From positions 50,713,113 through 50,777,112 of the forward strand of contig NC_061866.1 of the NCBI RefSeq assembly GCF_907164915.1: a DNA stretch of 64,000 nucleotides, written 5' to 3'. Below, one piece after another: positions 61,710-64,000 of this stretch; within the stretch, counting starts at the first letter, position 1, and every line of letters starts with the position of its first letter. The notes below the pieces were generated by a model. It had not been told where the DNA came from and ran no database searches. It worked only from the letters and a program-made list of their open reading frames with translations. Made by a program: the position numbers and the translations under genes. The DNA is from Impatiens glandulifera. Lineage: Eukaryota; Streptophyta; Magnoliopsida; Ericales; Balsaminaceae.

Positions 61710-64000
61710 ATGGAGGGTTCGGAGCAAGTTATACTCGAGATCAGCTCGGATGAGGAGAATTGGAGCGACACGGGTGGCGGCTGCAATACAAGGGCAAACT
61801 TTGACAGTGATGTTACCATGATAGAACCTAATTCAAAACGATCGGTAAATAAAATGGTTGTTGTTGATGATAAAGATGATGATAAAGATGATGATGATGA
61901 TGATTGTGTGATATTGGATGGTGATCCTGATAAGCCAGTTTCCGCCGATGATGACGCCATTGGCGATTCAGATGATTTGGTTGTTGTTGGATCAAAGGGT
62001 CAGGTTAGTTGATTTGGATTAAGTTTCAGTTTCATCCATAGTTGATTCATATGATTTGGTTATGATTTGCATATTCTTCTTTCTTTCTTTTAGGTTGCTT
62101 GCAGAGATTTCCCCCATCCTCGCCATCTCTGTGCTAACTACGAATTTGCCACCACCCCACATGAGAAGTACTGTAGTCAGGTAAATGACCAATTTTATTT
62201 TAGCCATCTTAAGCTAACTGGTAATTTACTGTTGGATATAAATTAAGCTTATTATCTTATATCATAAAATTCCAGTGCCATTGTTATGTATGTGATGAAC
62301 TTTCTCCATGTGTCAATTGGGGCGATGGAACCTGCATTCTTGACCATTGTCATGCCACTGACAAAATTGAGTATTGGAAGCTAGAGAGGCAACTATTGAA
62401 GGGAGAAAAAACAGAAGTAGCAGTTCCACCACCTCAAGCTCTACCTAGGTTGACAGCCGTCTATTCTATTCGTCCATGCTCTACTACAACGGGCAATTAT
62501 GTTGCTGAGATAAATCCAAATCAGTCTAGTAACTCCCAACACCTACCCAGTTCTCAAAATAAGAATACCCACCAAAATATCAGTATTCATCAAGTTAATG
62601 GTGCGAGGACAGCATTCAAGCGGACAGGTGAGGCTATCTTGACAACTAATGGAACTCCCAGGCAATTAATTTCCCAAATTTTCCATAGGAAGACAAATTT
62701 TCAAGCTTTGCGAAAAAGTGGTAATTTATCTTCGACTCCATATGAATATGTGAGACTGACGACCCTGCTAGACTCTGTGGATGTTGGCTCAGTTAATCCC
62801 TTACCCTTTCAATCTAATTCGATATGTTTGCCAGAATCCAGCCAGAGTTTTGATCATTCTCACTCCCATCCTAACGTGGGTGAGGCTACGAATCTGCCTC
62901 AGCAGAACTCGAGTGCTTCCTTGCAGAACCCATTGCAGTCTCAGTCCCAGATATCCTCTCAGCATAAAGGGGACAATTCCGTTTCACATTCTCTGCCGAA
63001 CTCTTGTGAATCGAACTCGAATGTGGATTCAACTTTGCGTATCAGAGATGCCAACCTACAAAGAAATCAGCAAACTGGTTCAGATTTGCCTCAGCTGAAC
63101 TCAAGTACTATCTTGCAGAACCCATTGCCGTCTCAATCCCAGACATTCTCTCAGCATAAAGGGGACAATTCCATTTCAAATTCTCTGCCGTATTCACAAC
63201 CAGCACCAAACTTGTATGAGGATTCAACTCTTCAAATTCGAGATGCCAACCCAGAGATTAGTGGTTCAAAAGTTCCCAATTTTGATTCTAATTGGAGATC
63301 TAACTGCAGTGATCAAACAGATCAGCAAACCGGTTTTGATTTGCCTCAAACGAACTCCAGTGCTTTCTTGCAGAACCCATTGCCGTCTCAACCTCAGACA
63401 TCCTCTCAGCATAAAGGGGACAATTCCGTTTCACATTCTCTGCCTAACTCACAGTCAGCAGCAACTTGTGAATCGAACTCGAATGTGGATTCAACTTTGC
63501 GTATCCAAGATGCCAACCTGCAGACTAATGGTTTGAAAGTTCCTCATTTTGATTCTAATTGGAGATCTAGCAACAATAATCAAAGAAATCAGCAAACCGG
63601 TTCGGATTTGCCTCAGCCAAACTCGAGTGCTTTTTTGCAAAACCCATTGCCGTCTTCCCAGACATCCTCTCAGCATAAAGGGGACAATTCCGTTTCAAAT
63701 TCTTTGTCGCATTCACAACCAGCAGCAGAATGTGAACCATATAGGGGTTCACCTTTTATCCGAGATGCTAACCTACAGATGAATGGTTCAAAAATCCCCA
63801 ATTTTGATTCTAATTGGAGATCTAGCAACATTAATCAAAGAAATCAGCAAACCACTTCAGATTTGCCTCAGCTGAACTCCAGTTCTTTCTTGCAGAACCC
63901 ATGGCCGTCTCATCCCCAGGCATCCTTTCAGCATATAGGGGACAGTTCTGTTTCCAATTCCATTTGGTATTCACAATCAGCAGCAGGCTGTGAATCAAAC
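61710..64000 (+). CDS. Plant-specific Cys/His-rich protein with Gln-rich repeats (RIN13-like?), 3' end outside window
   Basis: Exons 61710-62003, 62094-62180 and 62276 to beyond the right edge; frame open to 64000, at least 702 codons. The N terminus is acidic (ILEISSDEENWSD, then Asp-rich 50-75). A compact Cys/His motif spans exons 2-3: RDFPHPRHLCANYEF, HEKYCSQCHCYVCDELSPC, then HCHATDKIEYWKLER, probably a zinc-binding fold. From about 62880 the protein is made of Gln/Ser/Asn-rich repeats of about 87 residues (period about 256-263 bp after a first interval of 192), each with SQHKGDNS and NSSAFLQNP. The Cys/His motif resembles the plant family often annotated as RPM1-interacting protein 13; that name is from memory and unverified. 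No function is inferred. Confidence 0.75.

Noticed and set aside
61577..61960. Minus-strand Ser-rich open frame
   Set aside because: It is antisense to the Asp-rich first exon of the Cys/His-rich gene.

Overview
The window is nuclear DNA of a flowering plant, most likely a eudicot. It is AT-rich, its genes are split by GT-AG introns, and the recognisable genes belong to plant families: a SUVR-type SET-domain methyltransferase, a plasmodesmata-located DUF26 protein, and a plant-specific Cys/His-rich protein. No rRNA, tRNA or CRISPR array was seen. The species cannot be told from the sequence.

Layout. 1-5.7 kb holds a complete SUVR-like gene (minus strand). 5.7-11.3 kb is AT-rich intergenic DNA with a tandem Helitron-like insertion near 7.65-8.60 kb. 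11.47-12.40 kb is a two-exon PDLP-like gene (plus strand). 12.4-17 kb is intergenic. 17.1-21.0 kb is a decayed Ty3/gypsy retrotransposon (pol on the minus strand). 21.4-23.6 kb is a fold-back, hAT-like element made almost wholly of two inverted arms of a CACGTTTTT-type minisatellite. 23.67-58.30 kb is dominated by a very large Mutator-like element (MULE), present as a truncated copy 1 (23667-32601, ending at a 100-N gap), 2.6 kb of unrelated DNA with a DUF3755 pseudogene, and an end-to-end copy 2 (35307-58300, about 23 kb). 58.3-61.6 kb is intergenic with a small hairpin element. 61.71 kb to the right edge is the start of a plant-specific gene, possibly RIN13-like.

The MULE is the centre of interest. 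It has inverted ends of about 1 kb beginning CAGTTCAGATC, and a perfect 9-bp target duplication (GTAAAATGA) found at 23658-23666 and 58301-58309. It carries a FAR1/MULE/SWIM transposase, an intact five-exon tandem-BRCT gene that looks captured from a plant BRCA1/BARD1-type gene, two diverged Ulp1 (C48) protease genes with long N-terminal extensions, and a plant-mobile-domain-like gene. Its non-coding parts hold a recurring 16-bp dyad, GCGAA-N6-TTCGC, and a dense array of GAAGATATCTTCG dyads. By analogy with VANDAL elements, whose DUF1985-type VANC proteins bind short motifs in the element and counter DNA methylation, the Ulp1-type proteins and dyads could form an anti-silencing system. That is inference.

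The two copies are nearly identical over 8.9 kb and differ mainly by single-base indels and a few substitutions. The target duplication pairs the LEFT end of copy 1 with the RIGHT end of copy 2, whereas copy 2's own left flank is different. The gap and intervening 2.6 kb are therefore either a scaffolding error or the product of unequal recombination between two insertions.
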